NCBI RefSeq assembly: GCF_910592395.1
Contig: NC_088322.1
Coordinates: forward strand, 1,920,001 to 1,984,000
Reading direction: 5' to 3'
Source of the DNA: Lineus longissimus
Lineage: Eukaryota; Nemertea; Pilidiophora; Heteronemertea; Lineidae
Length of the DNA stretch: 64,000 nucleotides
The position numbers were made by a program, and so were the translations under genes. How positions within the stretch are numbered: position 1 is the first letter of the stretch; the number at the start of each line of letters is the position of its first letter. Of this stretch, positions 32,707 through 41,355 are shown piece by piece. The notes under the pieces were generated by a model. That model was not told the origin of the DNA, did no database searches, and saw only the letters and a program-made list of their open reading frames with translations.

Positions 32707-33981
32707 ATGAACGGTGAGAGTATGCAAGAAGCATATGCAAGGTACAAATATCCTTCTGCTTTAAAATTTTATAAAATCATGAAAAAGAAGGATCCTAGTA
32801 TAAAATTTGATGACATTGACCAATTTGTAAAATCTCAGAAAAGCTATCAGCTTCACAAAAAGCAGTCCAATAAAATCCAAGGTCACATTATAGCTTATCG
32901 TGAAAATGCTCTTTGGTTCATGGATTTGTTGGACATGAGTAATTATTCAAGACAAAATAAAGGGTATAAATGGATTTTACTTGCTATTGATACATTTACA
33001 AGAAAAGCTTATGCTGAAGCATTAAAAAATAAAACTAAGTTTGAAGTGAAACATGGCTTTGAAAAAATTTATAATGATACTTCTAGTATTACACTTATTA
33101 TTACAGATTCAGGCAATGAATTTTTAAACAAACCACTACAAGATTTATTCAAAGAATTAAACATTAGACATGGAACAGTGGATATTGGTGATCATCATGC
33201 ATTAGGCTTAATTGATAGACTATCTAGAACTATTAAAGACATGGTCTTCAAAGATTTCACAGAGAAAAATACAGTCAAATGTGTTGATCATTTGCAAGAT
33301 TACATTAGTGCATACAATATAATAATAATAATAATGAGTCTTTTTGAAGCGCAATTCCGTGACACTAAGTTCTCGCTCAAAGCGCTTTGGGATATCATAT
33401 TATTACCCCGGTCTCCACAGAAATCAATCAGGGGTTTCAAGGAGCAACCAGAAGGTGCTCACTTGAACTCGACCAGTAGGGGAACTGAGCAGTGACTCGG
33501 CCGGGAGTCGAACCCACGACCTCCTGATCATGAGACCGCCTCTCTTCCACTGCGCTACCGCTGCCCCGGTGAAAGACCTCATTCTGGCATTTTAGACTAT
33601 AGTCCAAATGAAGCTAACCTTCATGCTACTGAATTAGTTAAATTAAATGTAGAAAAATCTATGCCTGTTGTACACAAGTTTAACATTGGAGAATTAGTTA
33701 GAAAAAAATTGAAGAGACCACTATTTACAAAAGGTTACAAACAGATTTGGAGCAATAGAACGTACACTATCAAACATATTGAAGGTGTTCATGCTATCTT
33801 AAATAATGACGAAAGAGTTAGATTTGATGCTTTGCAGCAAGTGCTTGCTACAATTGATGAAGAAGCTGATTCTTCTGAGGTTGAGAAAGCAGATAAAGAA
33901 GCTAAAATTGAGTCAACAATTAAACACAAAGAAGGACTTGATCAAGAAAACATTATTGACTCACGGTTGAGAAAGAAGTAA
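32707..33981 (+). pseudogene. Polinton integrase split by a SINE
   Basis: The part 5' of the SINE has the rve core: WFMDLLDM (first Asp), LIITDSGNEF (second Asp) and ALGLIDRLSRTIKDM, where the third acidic position is Asp rather than the usual Glu; this may be typical of the group. The part 3' of the SINE, from about 33571, resumes with the PHSG...PNEA block and ends in a chromo/SH3-like tail (IGELVRKKLKRPLF, YKQIWSNRTYTIKHI) to 33981. A retrovirus-type integrase inserts the element and makes the 6-bp duplication. The start ATG lies after AAATAAACACACC, a variant of the usual start motif. Confidence 0.9.
33319..33570 (-). mobile_element. tRNA-derived SINE
   Basis: On the minus strand the 5' end has an A box (TAGCGCAGTGG) and a B box (GGTTCGACTCC) of a polymerase III promoter, a ~150-bp body and a 3' end of ATT repeats. 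It interrupts the integrase gene between the third catalytic motif and the PHSG block. It is not a functional tRNA because no acceptor stem closes. Confidence 0.88.
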
Positions 33982-34015
33982 GATATTTATAATGTAAAAT
34001 CACACTATAAACAGC

Positions 34016-34375
34016 TTACTCAATTTGCAATGAAGGAAGTTCTTTCAGCTCCTTGGGTACATTTTTCCATCTTCTACGAGTGACCATATAGTCTAAATAA
34101 GTTCCAACAATAGCCCACCATGTTTCTAATTTGATGAAACTGTCATTCACTGATATTTCAAGTTGATCCACTTTAGTGTTGACTTTACTCGCTGTTATAA
34201 CGTCTGCACCCCACAAACTGTTTTTAACCTTGAGGATCTCTTCTTTAATTTCAACTAGTACTTTGTCGATCTCATAATCCCACAAATTAAATCTATCTTT
34301 AACCTTGAGGATGTCTGCATTGAACTTGTCTTCCACATCTTGAATTTGATCAAAGTTAGAATATAAATTACTGAT
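34016..34375 (-). CDS. Coiled-coil protein, start codon altered
   Basis: The open frame 34016-34375 codes for ~120 residues with heptad-like spacing (DKVLVEIKEEILKVKNSLWG). No in-frame ATG exists, but the element's start motif is present as AAATAAATC at 34373-34381, with ATC exactly where ATG is expected. It is either a mutated gene or one using a non-ATG start. It is divergent from the capsid gene, sharing a ~32-bp promoter region. The function is unknown. Confidence 0.5.
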   Translation of the reverse strand: MSNLYSNFDQIQDVEDKFNADILKVKDRFNLWDYEIDKVLVEIKEEILKVKNSLWGADVITASKVNTKVDQLEISVNDSFIKLETWWAIVGTYLDYMVTRRRWKNVPKELKELPSLQIE

Positions 34376-34407
34376 TTATTTTAATTAAAAAATGTTACTA
34401 TAAATAA

Positions 34408-35622
34408 ATGGACACATCGTTTGGTAAATATCTTGATCCTTATAGATCAAACAAAGTAGCTAAAGGCTTAAAAGCTAAAAGAAATGTTGAAGTCATTACT
34501 CACAATCCTAATGCTGTGAATCCTGGTGAGACACTTTATGTGAAAATTCCTCAGCTTGAAAAAGGGAAGGTGATTGTTCCTAACAGTTTGAAATTGACAT
34601 TTAAGTTGTCAACCTCATCAAAAGCAAGTAATGCAGCCAATGCTGCAGCAGCTGGATTTGTGGCTAATGTAGGTCGAAATATTGTAGAAAGAATTACAAC
34701 TAAATTGGGTGGCAAAACCATGAGTGAAGTGGACAAATCTTACATCTATAATACATTCAAGGACTTTTGGTTGACAGAAAAACAAAGGAAAAATCGTGTT
34801 CAGCAAGGTATTGACAAGGAGCAACGAAAAGATGCACTTAAAACAGCATTTGGTGACAGATATTGTATTCCTATTGAGTCAGAACTGTTTGATGATCATC
34901 TACCTTTTTACCCATCAGCTATTTTAGAATCCATTGAATATAACATCAAATTCAATGATGCAAAATATGTGGTGACAGGCACTGCATCATCAAAAACATA
35001 TGCTGTGAAAGATATTCAACTTGAGTATGAAACAGTCTTTTCCCCAGAACTTAGTGAGGAAATCGAAGCAATTTATGCTGATACTAAATTTAGATATGAA
35101 GACGTGCATCTTTTAAGAACAGACGCCATTGGGAAGAATAAGCGCATGAATTTCAATGTCGATGTCAATCGTGCATCAACAAAGGGTATTTTGATATTTT
35201 TCCAGAAAAATTATGCTGAATATGATGCTGAAAATACAAGTTTTCAAAATCCAGAGATTACTAATGTGACCATTACTTCAGAAGGAATTTCACACTGTAT
35301 ATACAAGTCAGGCATGAAAGCTTATAATCAATTTGATGAAGTCAAACGACTTTATATGTCAGAAGATCTGAAGCAAACTGAAGACTGTATGATGGATGTC
35401 GAAAAATTCTACGAAAATCATAAATATGCTCTGTGGATTGATCTTAGAAGTACAGAGGACAACTATTTACATGGATCTGGCACTGCCATGAGCAATATTA
35501 AACATGGGTTACAGCTTGAACTGACTAGAAGTACTGAAACAGAATATGACATGCTTGTCTATATTGTCGCTGATGGATTAGTAGGGCTTGAGAATAAACG
35601 CGTAAGAGGCATTGTGCACTAA
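34408..35622 (+). CDS. Major capsid protein, double jelly-roll (hexon-like)
   Basis: A 404-residue protein. The N-terminal region (VNPGETLYVKIPQLEKGKVI, then LKLTFKL and NIVERITTKLGGKTM) and the loop FGDRYCIPIESELFDDHLPF are characteristic of Polinton/adintovirus capsid proteins. The second half (VTITSEGISHCIY, HKYALWIDLRSTEDN) forms the second barrel. It builds the icosahedral shell. It is followed after 40 bp by the packaging ATPase, the usual morphogenesis pairing. It starts at TATAAATAAATG and is intact. Confidence 0.8.
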   Translation: MDTSFGKYLDPYRSNKVAKGLKAKRNVEVITHNPNAVNPGETLYVKIPQLEKGKVIVPNSLKLTFKLSTSSKASNAANAAAAGFVANVGRNIVERITTKLGGKTMSEVDKSYIYNTFKDFWLTEKQRKNRVQQGIDKEQRKDALKTAFGDRYCIPIESELFDDHLPFYPSAILESIEYNIKFNDAKYVVTGTASSKTYAVKDIQLEYETVFSPELSEEIEAIYADTKFRYEDVHLLRTDAIGKNKRMNFNVDVNRASTKGILIFFQKNYAEYDAENTSFQNPEITNVTITSEGISHCIYKSGMKAYNQFDEVKRLYMSEDLKQTEDCMMDVEKFYENHKYALWIDLRSTEDNYLHGSGTAMSNIKHGLQLELTRSTETEYDMLVYIVADGLVGLENKRVRGIVH

Positions 35623-35627
35623 CCTCA

Positions 35628-35645
35628 GTTGTCAAATGTGACAAC
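35628..35645. repeat. GTTGTCAAA-type palindrome between capsid and ATPase genes
   Basis: GTTGTCAAATGTGACAAC, the same family as the coding palindromes at 32541-32594, here intergenic. Confidence 0.85.
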
Positions 35646-35662
35646 CGAGTTGTTAAAAATAA

Positions 35663-36274
35663 ATGAATGAATTTTATTGTGATCCACCATTCAATATGTT
35701 AATCGTAGGCATGACTGACTGTGGCAAGACCTACTTTATACTAGATTTACTCGAAAAAGAATTTCGTAAAAAATTTGATGACATTGTGCTATTTTGTCCT
35801 ACGATTGACATGAATAAAACATACCAAGATAGAGCATGGATGACACGAGACAAAGGTGTCATTGTTTATCCTCCAAAATTAGTACTGACAGATTTAAACA
35901 GTTGTTTAGAAGATGCGATTGACAATTTAAAAAGTCAAGATCATCACACATTATTTATCATTGATGATTGTGCAAACCTCTGGGAATCAAAGAATAAGTG
36001 TACAAAATTAACTGAACTAGCTTTTTCAGGAAGACATTATGGCATTTCTGTGTGGCTTTTGACTCAAAAATATAATGAAGTTGTCAAAGATTTTAGAGAA
36101 AATTGTAAACATATGGTGATTCACACCATGAATGATCAACTCTCTATGGATCAGATTTTCAAAGAAAATCGCTGTATTCCACAAAGTGAAAAAGACATTT
36201 TAATGGCACAGATTGATGCAGGAAAGAAGCTTATACTGCGCAGAACAATGCCTTTTAATTACCTTATTAATTAA
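35663..36274 (+). CDS. Genome-packaging ATPase (FtsK/HerA type)
   Basis: A 203-residue protein, short as usual for Polinton ATPases. Walker A-like MLIVGMTDCGKTYFILDLL, Walker B HTLFIIDDCANLW and a following sensor-like Gln (GISVWLLTQKYN) are visible. It pumps DNA into the capsid. It is immediately downstream of the capsid gene, starting at AAATAAATG. Confidence 0.88.
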   Translation: MNEFYCDPPFNMLIVGMTDCGKTYFILDLLEKEFRKKFDDIVLFCPTIDMNKTYQDRAWMTRDKGVIVYPPKLVLTDLNSCLEDAIDNLKSQDHHTLFIIDDCANLWESKNKCTKLTELAFSGRHYGISVWLLTQKYNEVVKDFRENCKHMVIHTMNDQLSMDQIFKENRCIPQSEKDILMAQIDAGKKLILRRTMPFNYLIN

Positions 36275-36293
36275 AAAAATTTGTCATAAATAA

Positions 36294-36704
36294 ATGGAAA
36301 CTATTGTGGAAGAAGAATCTGTAGACACTATGCGAAGTGAATTACTGTCACACTATCAATCAGGCTTGCTTAGTAAATTAGGTATAAAATCATCTGAGGC
36401 TACGATTAAAAAAGCATCACAAAAAAATTTAGAAAAATTATATAATGAGTATAAGATTAAATATAATACTCAGATTGCTGACGATTTAGTGTCTAATTTA
36501 CTCTTCGGTTATACTCAAGCGGTAAAAATGGTATTTCCAAAGTTAGATCAAAAAAAATTACATGATAAATTAAATGACAATGTCATCATCAACCATGAAA
36601 TTAAAAAACAACTGGGCCACTATATGAACCCCACACTTTTAGCAGCAGGTACTCTAATGGTCAATACGGCTGAAACTGCCATTGAAAAAAGCGAGGAGAC
36701 CTAA
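36294..36704 (+). CDS. Conserved helical Polinton protein
   Basis: A 136-residue, mostly helical protein, homologous to the C-terminal part of the Gln-rich arm genes (1438-2250, 59405-60206) with the same order of helices and a hydrophobic end (MNPTLLAAGTLMVNTA). It lacks the Gln-rich extension. It follows the ATPase by 19 bp, starting at CATAAATAAATG. The function is unknown. Confidence 0.55.
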   Translation: METIVEEESVDTMRSELLSHYQSGLLSKLGIKSSEATIKKASQKNLEKLYNEYKIKYNTQIADDLVSNLLFGYTQAVKMVFPKLDQKKLHDKLNDNVIINHEIKKQLGHYMNPTLLAAGTLMVNTAETAIEKSEET

Positions 36705-36734
36705 AAATTTTATAGAGTATAAACTGTATAAAAT

Positions 36735-37427
36735 CTAAGGCCATGCCAACAATTTAAAATCATCATACACCTTTTCTAAAGAAGATGTGAGGACACTCGC
36801 AGCTGCAGCTGCTTGCTTGTCCACTTTTTTCAACTCTCTTCTCATCCTCAAAGTGATACTTGCTGGTGCTAAAAGATAGTGTTCATTTAATTTTCTTAAA
36901 ATATGTTTGTTAAAAAAGAAGGACTTTCTATTCAACATGTCTTTATTCTGTTCAAACAGGTCTTCTAACCTTTTCACATCTTTAGCAATGATATGATTGT
37001 CCACGTTCTTAAACAAGGGTTCATCTTGTGCAAATTCTTTAAATTTTTGAAATTTAGATATGACATACGTATGCGTTTTCTCCATGCCATAATGTGTGCC
37101 AGCTATATAGGATCTACAAATAGCATTATTCCATAAATTTTCATATCCATCTATATCACCACACTCATTACACACGACTTCATTTTCTAACACAGTATTA
37201 GAGGTGGCATAACAGCCTTGACATATCCAATGATTACAATATAATATCACATATTTTCTAGCTATTTTAAGATGCTCTCGCAAATTATTCGTACATGACA
37301 TGTCATATTTGTAGTGACTTGCATCTTCTAAAACATCAACCACATTGTCATAAATGTCTTCAAAGCGGTCAAATCTAACATTTGGTTTCATTTTATTTAT
37401 GACAACAACATTTTTATTAACCCACAT
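36735..37427 (-). CDS. Zinc-ribbon protein, possible late transcription factor
   Basis: A 230-residue minus-strand gene among plus-strand genes. The four-cysteine ribbon is CQGC at about residue 70 and CNEC about 20 on. A helical segment with KTHTYVISKFQKFKEFA follows, then LNEHYLLAPASI. It is probably homologous to the arm zinc-ribbon gene. The layout (ribbon plus helical domain) recalls VLTF3-type late factors of large DNA viruses, but similarity is too weak by eye to assert. Confidence 0.5.
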   Translation of the reverse strand: MWVNKNVVVINKMKPNVRFDRFEDIYDNVVDVLEDASHYKYDMSCTNNLREHLKIARKYVILYCNHWICQGCYATSNTVLENEVVCNECGDIDGYENLWNNAICRSYIAGTHYGMEKTHTYVISKFQKFKEFAQDEPLFKNVDNHIIAKDVKRLEDLFEQNKDMLNRKSFFFNKHILRKLNEHYLLAPASITLRMRRELKKVDKQAAAAASVLTSSLEKVYDDFKLLAWP

Positions 37428-37547
37428 TTTAAATCAACTATCACCACATTTTAAATCATAATAATAGTCGCTAATAGTCATAATAATAGTCATAATAATA
37501 GTCGCTAATAGTCATAATAAAAGTCGCTACTATTTTTTATAAAATAA
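37428..37547. promoter_or_regulatory. Divergent promoter with short AT-rich repeats
   Basis: 120 bp between divergent genes, made of repeats of a CATAATAATAGT / GTCGCTAATAGT motif (about 37455-37530) and ending in TTTTTTATAAAATAAATG. This is a plausible bidirectional promoter. Confidence 0.5.
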
Positions 37548-37550
37548 ATG
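37533..37550 (+). promoter_or_regulatory. AATAAATG start motif of the central Polinton (example)
   Basis: TTTTATAAAATAAATGGA is one example. AATAAATG, or a one-base variant, covers the starts at 26225, 26555, 31444, 34408, 35663, 36294, 37548, 37825, 38105, 38464, 38859, 40666, 41356 and, on minus, 42132 and 42420. The A/T-rich block may act as a late-type promoter; its AATAAA could also be the poly(A) signal of the gene upstream. Confidence 0.65.
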
Positions 37551-37817
37551 GACGGAGACATTACAACAACTGAAAAGCCAAAGAATCCTAAGAGAGTTGA
37601 ATGGGGTAAAAAATTAGGCCAATTGAATAAAGGAAAGAAAAAAAATAAAATAGAGGATGACATTAAGCAAAATTATGATGTGCCTTATCCTTTACTCGTG
37701 ATAGGTAGCATCACTTTAGCAGGCTTTGTTTGGTTCTATTCCAAGCCACCTGCTAAGGAGTCACCTATTGAAAAAAAATTTGAGAAACCTAAACAAACAT
37801 CAGATTTAAGTTTATAA
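37548..37817 (+). CDS. Small basic single-span membrane protein
   Basis: An 89-residue protein with a basic block (VEWGKKLGQLNKGKKKNK) then one helix (YPLLVIGSITLAGFVWF). It is homologous to 916-1389 and 60254-60772 in the arms. The function is unknown, perhaps a virion membrane or DNA-binding protein. Confidence 0.6.
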   Translation: MDGDITTTEKPKNPKRVEWGKKLGQLNKGKKKNKIEDDIKQNYDVPYPLLVIGSITLAGFVWFYSKPPAKESPIEKKFEKPKQTSDLSL

Positions 37818-37824
37818 ATAAATT

Positions 37825-38067
37825 ATGGATGTTGACACAAGATTAAAAACTTTTATACATTGGCCAGTCGAACATAAAAATAAGTATGAGATGGCTTATT
37901 ATGGATTTTTTTATAATGGTGAAAGAGATAGTGTAACATGCTGTAGATGTAAAATTGCTTTATGTAATTGGACTAAAGAAGATGTAATTTCTACAGAACA
38001 TAAAAAATATAGCCCGAAATGCACCTTTATTACTGATAGACTTAATGCATTAGTTGTGCCATCATAA
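37825..38067 (+). CDS. Single-BIR (IAP-like) protein
   Basis: An 80-residue protein that is essentially one BIR domain: an Arg/WP start (TRLKTFIHWPVEH), YYGFFYNGERDSVTCCRC, W-x3-D and EHKKYSPKCTF, giving the Cys-Cys-His-Cys zinc set. It has no RING finger. BIR proteins bind caspases or IAP antagonists and can block cell death; here the gene is probably captured from a host and may keep infected cells alive. The natural substrate is unknown. It starts after TATAAATAAATT 7 bp downstream of the previous stop. Confidence 0.85.
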   Translation: MDVDTRLKTFIHWPVEHKNKYEMAYYGFFYNGERDSVTCCRCKIALCNWTKEDVISTEHKKYSPKCTFITDRLNALVVPS

Positions 38068-38104
38068 TCGATCATTTTTTTCAAAAAAATTTAACTATAA
38101 ATAA

Positions 38105-38341
38105 ATGAGCACTGTGATCGATACAAAAAATATTGGAAACACCATTTACCATTCTGCAGTTTTAGCCGCACTTGTTGTGGGCTATGGCATGGCTGCTAAA
38201 AAGCTACTTAAGTCAAATATTGGCGACCCTAGTAAACCTGATATGATGGAGGCAGTAAAGCTCACTGGAGCAGTGTCACTCGCTATTATGACCAAAGGCT
38301 ATTTGGAAAAGCAAGGTTTGCCAAAGAATATTACTAATTAG
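38105..38341 (+). CDS. Small membrane protein
   Basis: A 78-residue protein with two hydrophobic stretches (YHSAVLAALVVGYGMAA and LTGAVSLAIMTKGYL) and a start at TATAAATAAATG. No family is recognised. Confidence 0.5.
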   Translation: MSTVIDTKNIGNTIYHSAVLAALVVGYGMAAKKLLKSNIGDPSKPDMMEAVKLTGAVSLAIMTKGYLEKQGLPKNITN

Positions 38342-38372
38342 TAAGGGAGCGACCCCTCAAGGCCTGGCAACA

Positions 38373-38393
38373 GAGCTACCAAATTGGTAGCTC
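38373..38393. repeat. GAGCTACC palindrome, copy 2
   Basis: Same 21-bp palindrome as 31343-31363, with AAATT as centre, between two small genes. Confidence 0.85.
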
Positions 38394-38424
38394 TTGATTA
38401 ATTTTATAATGTCAAAATGAGTAA

Positions 38425-38445
38425 GAGCTACCAATTTGGTAGCTC
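38425..38445. repeat. GAGCTACC palindrome, copy 3
   Basis: Third copy, 31 bp after copy 2, just upstream of the next start motif. Confidence 0.85.
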
Positions 38446-38463
38446 ATAATTTTTTAAAAATAA

Positions 38464-38853
38464 ATGGCTGGTATGATTTTAACAACGATTTTTGGAGCAG
38501 TAGCTAATGCGACTGCTTTTGTAGGAGGAAATGCCATGTTTCACGCCTTTGATGCAAAAAATGCTGCAGAGGAACGTAAAAGACACGATTTAGCCAATGA
38601 AAAATTACAAAAGGAGTCAGCTACGTGGTCTCACAATAGAATTAAACATCTTGATTTCTTAGCAGAGCAAAGGCAGAAAAAACATCAGGCACAGTCTGAT
38701 ATGATGGACATGAAAGATTCTATTCGCTATTATGACAGTTTGAATCCTAAGCCAACTTTAAACTATAAACCTAGTGCGTCTCAGAAAAATTATGAACAAG
38801 CCTATATTGCAGGGAGTGTGATTGGATCAGCTGTTTTATCAAAATTTATTTAA
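38464..38853 (+). CDS. Small protein with N-terminal hydrophobic segment and charged helix
   Basis: A 129-residue protein: hydrophobic start (MILTTIFGAVANATAFVGG), a long charged helix rich in Arg, Lys and His (AAEERKRHDLANEKLQ ...), and a second hydrophobic tail (IAGSVIGSAVLSKFI). It starts at AAAAATAAATG. The function is unknown; perhaps a virion protein. Confidence 0.5.
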   Translation: MAGMILTTIFGAVANATAFVGGNAMFHAFDAKNAAEERKRHDLANEKLQKESATWSHNRIKHLDFLAEQRQKKHQAQSDMMDMKDSIRYYDSLNPKPTLNYKPSASQKNYEQAYIAGSVIGSAVLSKFI

Positions 38854-38858
38854 AATAA

Positions 38859-40676
38859 ATGGATGTGGTATATGACAATCCAGCCTATGAGGGGGATGGT
38901 GAATTTGTGGATGATGTTGTGGATAATGTTATGGATAATGTTATGGATAATGTTATGGATGATGTTATAGATGATGTGGAAGAGAAACAGAGACAGGATA
39001 ATAAACAATTAGAAGATGATTTAGCTGGAAAACCACCTGAATATGACGTTCCGCACGATAACATATCTGAACAAAGAATGCAAACTATTGAATTTAATTT
39101 GGAAAAAACATATGGCAAATTTAAAAGTGGTGAAGAAAGAAATTTACTAAAACCACATATTATATTTGAAGATGGTGCCTATTTCTATGTAGAAGGAGAT
39201 AAAAAAATACAAATAAGCTACAAAAAAAATTATGGTGATAGTAAAAGTGGTGAGTTTAAACCAAGAGAGGCAATGGAAAAAAGGTCTCAAAAAAAGGTTT
39301 TAGCGAGGATTTTTCTCAACCATTTTGAAGAAAAAGAAACATTGCTTCTCCCTGGTGACACTCCTAAAAAACCTGGAGGTAATGCTCAGCCAGAAAATTT
39401 AGAGGAAAAATTTGCACAAGATGACAGTAGTAATCAAGAAGAGAGGGAAAAAGAAAGGGTTATTGACAATATGATGAAGAAACATAAATTTTTGCCTAGT
39501 GATTATGATTATTTAAATGAAAATCTGAAAAAAGTGGGTAAAAAATGGAGTATTAAAAGTGAAGGAGGAAAATTACTCTATTATCTTGAAGGAAAAGATG
39601 GTGATTTCATATCAAGGAAAGAGCTTATGAAAAAAATGCCTTCTTTTAAAGATTTTATTCAGAAAACTGATCAGCCAACATATAATCCAGTTAAAGATGG
39701 TGAATGGGATGGATTTACGGAAGGTAAACAACAAGATATTGAAATGGCTACGTTTAAGGGTCAGCCACTGGAACCTGATGTTATTGTTAAAGAAGATACA
39801 AATGTTGACACAGATGATTCATCATCGTATGTTAGTACATCATCGTTTGTTGATGTTGCTGATGCAGATGTAGACAATGTTCAAACACATGTTTTTAATG
39901 AAGAAGGCAAACCTATGAAAACAAATAATTCTAAGTTAGATGAAATCATTGACTATTACAAACGTAAATGGAGAGCGATTAAAGAAAAATATAGGCAAGC
40001 ACGTGACAGGATAAAAGATAAGATAACCAGAATTGAAAAAGGTGATGATATTGAAATGGAGGATTTGATGGGAAATGAAGAACAAAATTTAAGAGAAATT
40101 GATGAAGCAGAAGCTGATGAACTAGATTCAGTTAAAAAGCGGTCAATACCTTATTTTGAACAAGTAGCTGAAGGCTATAGCAAAGCTGCAAATGATGCAA
40201 GACTTTCTTTAGGAGAAAGACTTGATGCTTTATTCAAATTAAAAGGCTTTAAACTTGCTACTATTGTTAGTGCAGTGATTATAGCATTGTCTGCTATTGG
40301 TGCAACTATAGGCTCTTTAGTCAAACCAAGTAAAAAGTCAGTTAAACCTATAGGACCTGGAAGACCAGATAGACCTATAGGACCTAGCATTCCTTCTAAG
40401 CCAGGAATTCCTAGTAAAATAACTGATGGTTTGATCAAATTTAAAAATTGGTTACTTTCTTTAGGCAAGAAAGCTTTACTCGCTTTGCCTGGTATTTTAG
40501 GCACTATTGTGTCTACTCTCTTAAAAGCAGTCGCTCATGTTGTAGGATTTTTAGCAGAGCATGTGATTATTATGATTGCTGTCACACTTTTAGTGATTAT
40601 TCAAGTATTGTCAACCAATATAGGCACCATTAAACAAAAAGCACATAAAATTTCTACTAAAATAAATGAACGTTAG
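38859..40676 (+). CDS. 605-residue virion-like protein (acidic N-half, hydrophobic C-end)
   Basis: The N-terminal tandem MDNV/MDDV repeats are acidic. Two related ~45-residue blocks follow (LLKPHIIFEDGAYFYVEGD and WSIKSEGGKLLYYLEGKDG), matching one such block in the arm gene at 56659-57723. Then comes a coiled-coil-like charged region. The C-terminal ~130 residues match the separate arm gene at 57767-58162: membrane helix, Pro-Gly linker, amphipathic helix (GLIKFKNWLLSLGKKALLAL) and a long hydrophobic end. It is a fusion, or unsplit form, of two arm ORFs. A membrane-disrupting internal virion role is inferred from the amphipathic segment. Confidence 0.6.
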   Translation: MDVVYDNPAYEGDGEFVDDVVDNVMDNVMDNVMDDVIDDVEEKQRQDNKQLEDDLAGKPPEYDVPHDNISEQRMQTIEFNLEKTYGKFKSGEERNLLKPHIIFEDGAYFYVEGDKKIQISYKKNYGDSKSGEFKPREAMEKRSQKKVLARIFLNHFEEKETLLLPGDTPKKPGGNAQPENLEEKFAQDDSSNQEEREKERVIDNMMKKHKFLPSDYDYLNENLKKVGKKWSIKSEGGKLLYYLEGKDGDFISRKELMKKMPSFKDFIQKTDQPTYNPVKDGEWDGFTEGKQQDIEMATFKGQPLEPDVIVKEDTNVDTDDSSSYVSTSSFVDVADADVDNVQTHVFNEEGKPMKTNNSKLDEIIDYYKRKWRAIKEKYRQARDRIKDKITRIEKGDDIEMEDLMGNEEQNLREIDEAEADELDSVKKRSIPYFEQVAEGYSKAANDARLSLGERLDALFKLKGFKLATIVSAVIIALSAIGATIGSLVKPSKKSVKPIGPGRPDRPIGPSIPSKPGIPSKITDGLIKFKNWLLSLGKKALLALPGILGTIVSTLLKAVAHVVGFLAEHVIIMIAVTLLVIIQVLSTNIGTIKQKAHKISTKINER

Positions 40677-41355
40677 ATTTCATGATGTATTAAGGGTTTT
40701 ACTTCCGAGTAGTATTCAATTGTATAACACTGTACAGGTTGAAAGAGCTATTATTCCTATGACATATTATAATTTTTCAAGGAAGAAGGGAAATAGTCAT
40801 CTACGCTTAGCAACCGTGGTCAATGATGAATATACAGCACAGGATATCATTGTTATTCCTGATGGCTTTTATACACCTGCGACGTATAATAAAGCGATTA
40901 AGGAAGCATTGAAAGAAAAAGGACATGCTGATGACTTTGAGTTGTCTTATAGTCCTGCATTAGGGAAAATAACCATTAAAGTGAAACCACCTTTTGGCGT
41001 TATTCTTCATCAAGAACTAGGTGACATATTAGGCATGACACGTGATGAAATTACCTTTATTCATGATGAGATGACTGGGAATGCACCTTGTAAACTTTTA
41101 CCTTATCATGAGTATAGAATTTCTTGTAGTATTGTGGATGGTCATAAAAATTTAAGAAATGAACAACGTAGTGATCTTCTGACATCATTTGTTCCCAAAG
41201 GTAAATATTATGGTGATATTCATGAATATACCTCTCTTCAAAAAATAAAGATCGCAAAGCACGATCATACTAGTATTGAACTCCAGGTTAAAGATCAGAA
41301 TGATGAGACTATTGACTTTTTAACACCTGTTTCCATTGATTTACGATTAGAATAA
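40666..41355 (+). CDS. Penton-like minor capsid protein
   Basis: A 229-residue protein with a beta-rich pattern (TVQVERAIIPMTYYNFSRKK, IVIPDGFYTPATYNKAIKEA, VKPPFGVILHQELGDILGM) and an end DFLTPVSIDLRLE. Its C-terminal half aligns with arm genes at 3-902 and 60786-61754. It overlaps the previous gene by 11 bp in another frame. Assignment to penton rests on size, predicted single beta-barrel and position near the other capsid genes. Confidence 0.62.
   Translation: MNVRFHDVLRVLLPSSIQLYNTVQVERAIIPMTYYNFSRKKGNSHLRLATVVNDEYTAQDIIVIPDGFYTPATYNKAIKEALKEKGHADDFELSYSPALGKITIKVKPPFGVILHQELGDILGMTRDEITFIHDEMTGNAPCKLLPYHEYRISCSIVDGHKNLRNEQRSDLLTSFVPKGKYYGDIHEYTSLQKIKIAKHDHTSIELQVKDQNDETIDFLTPVSIDLRLE

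Noticed and set aside
33480-33570. Functional tRNA gene
   Set aside because: A and B boxes are present but the acceptor stem does not close and a SINE body with ATT repeats follows.
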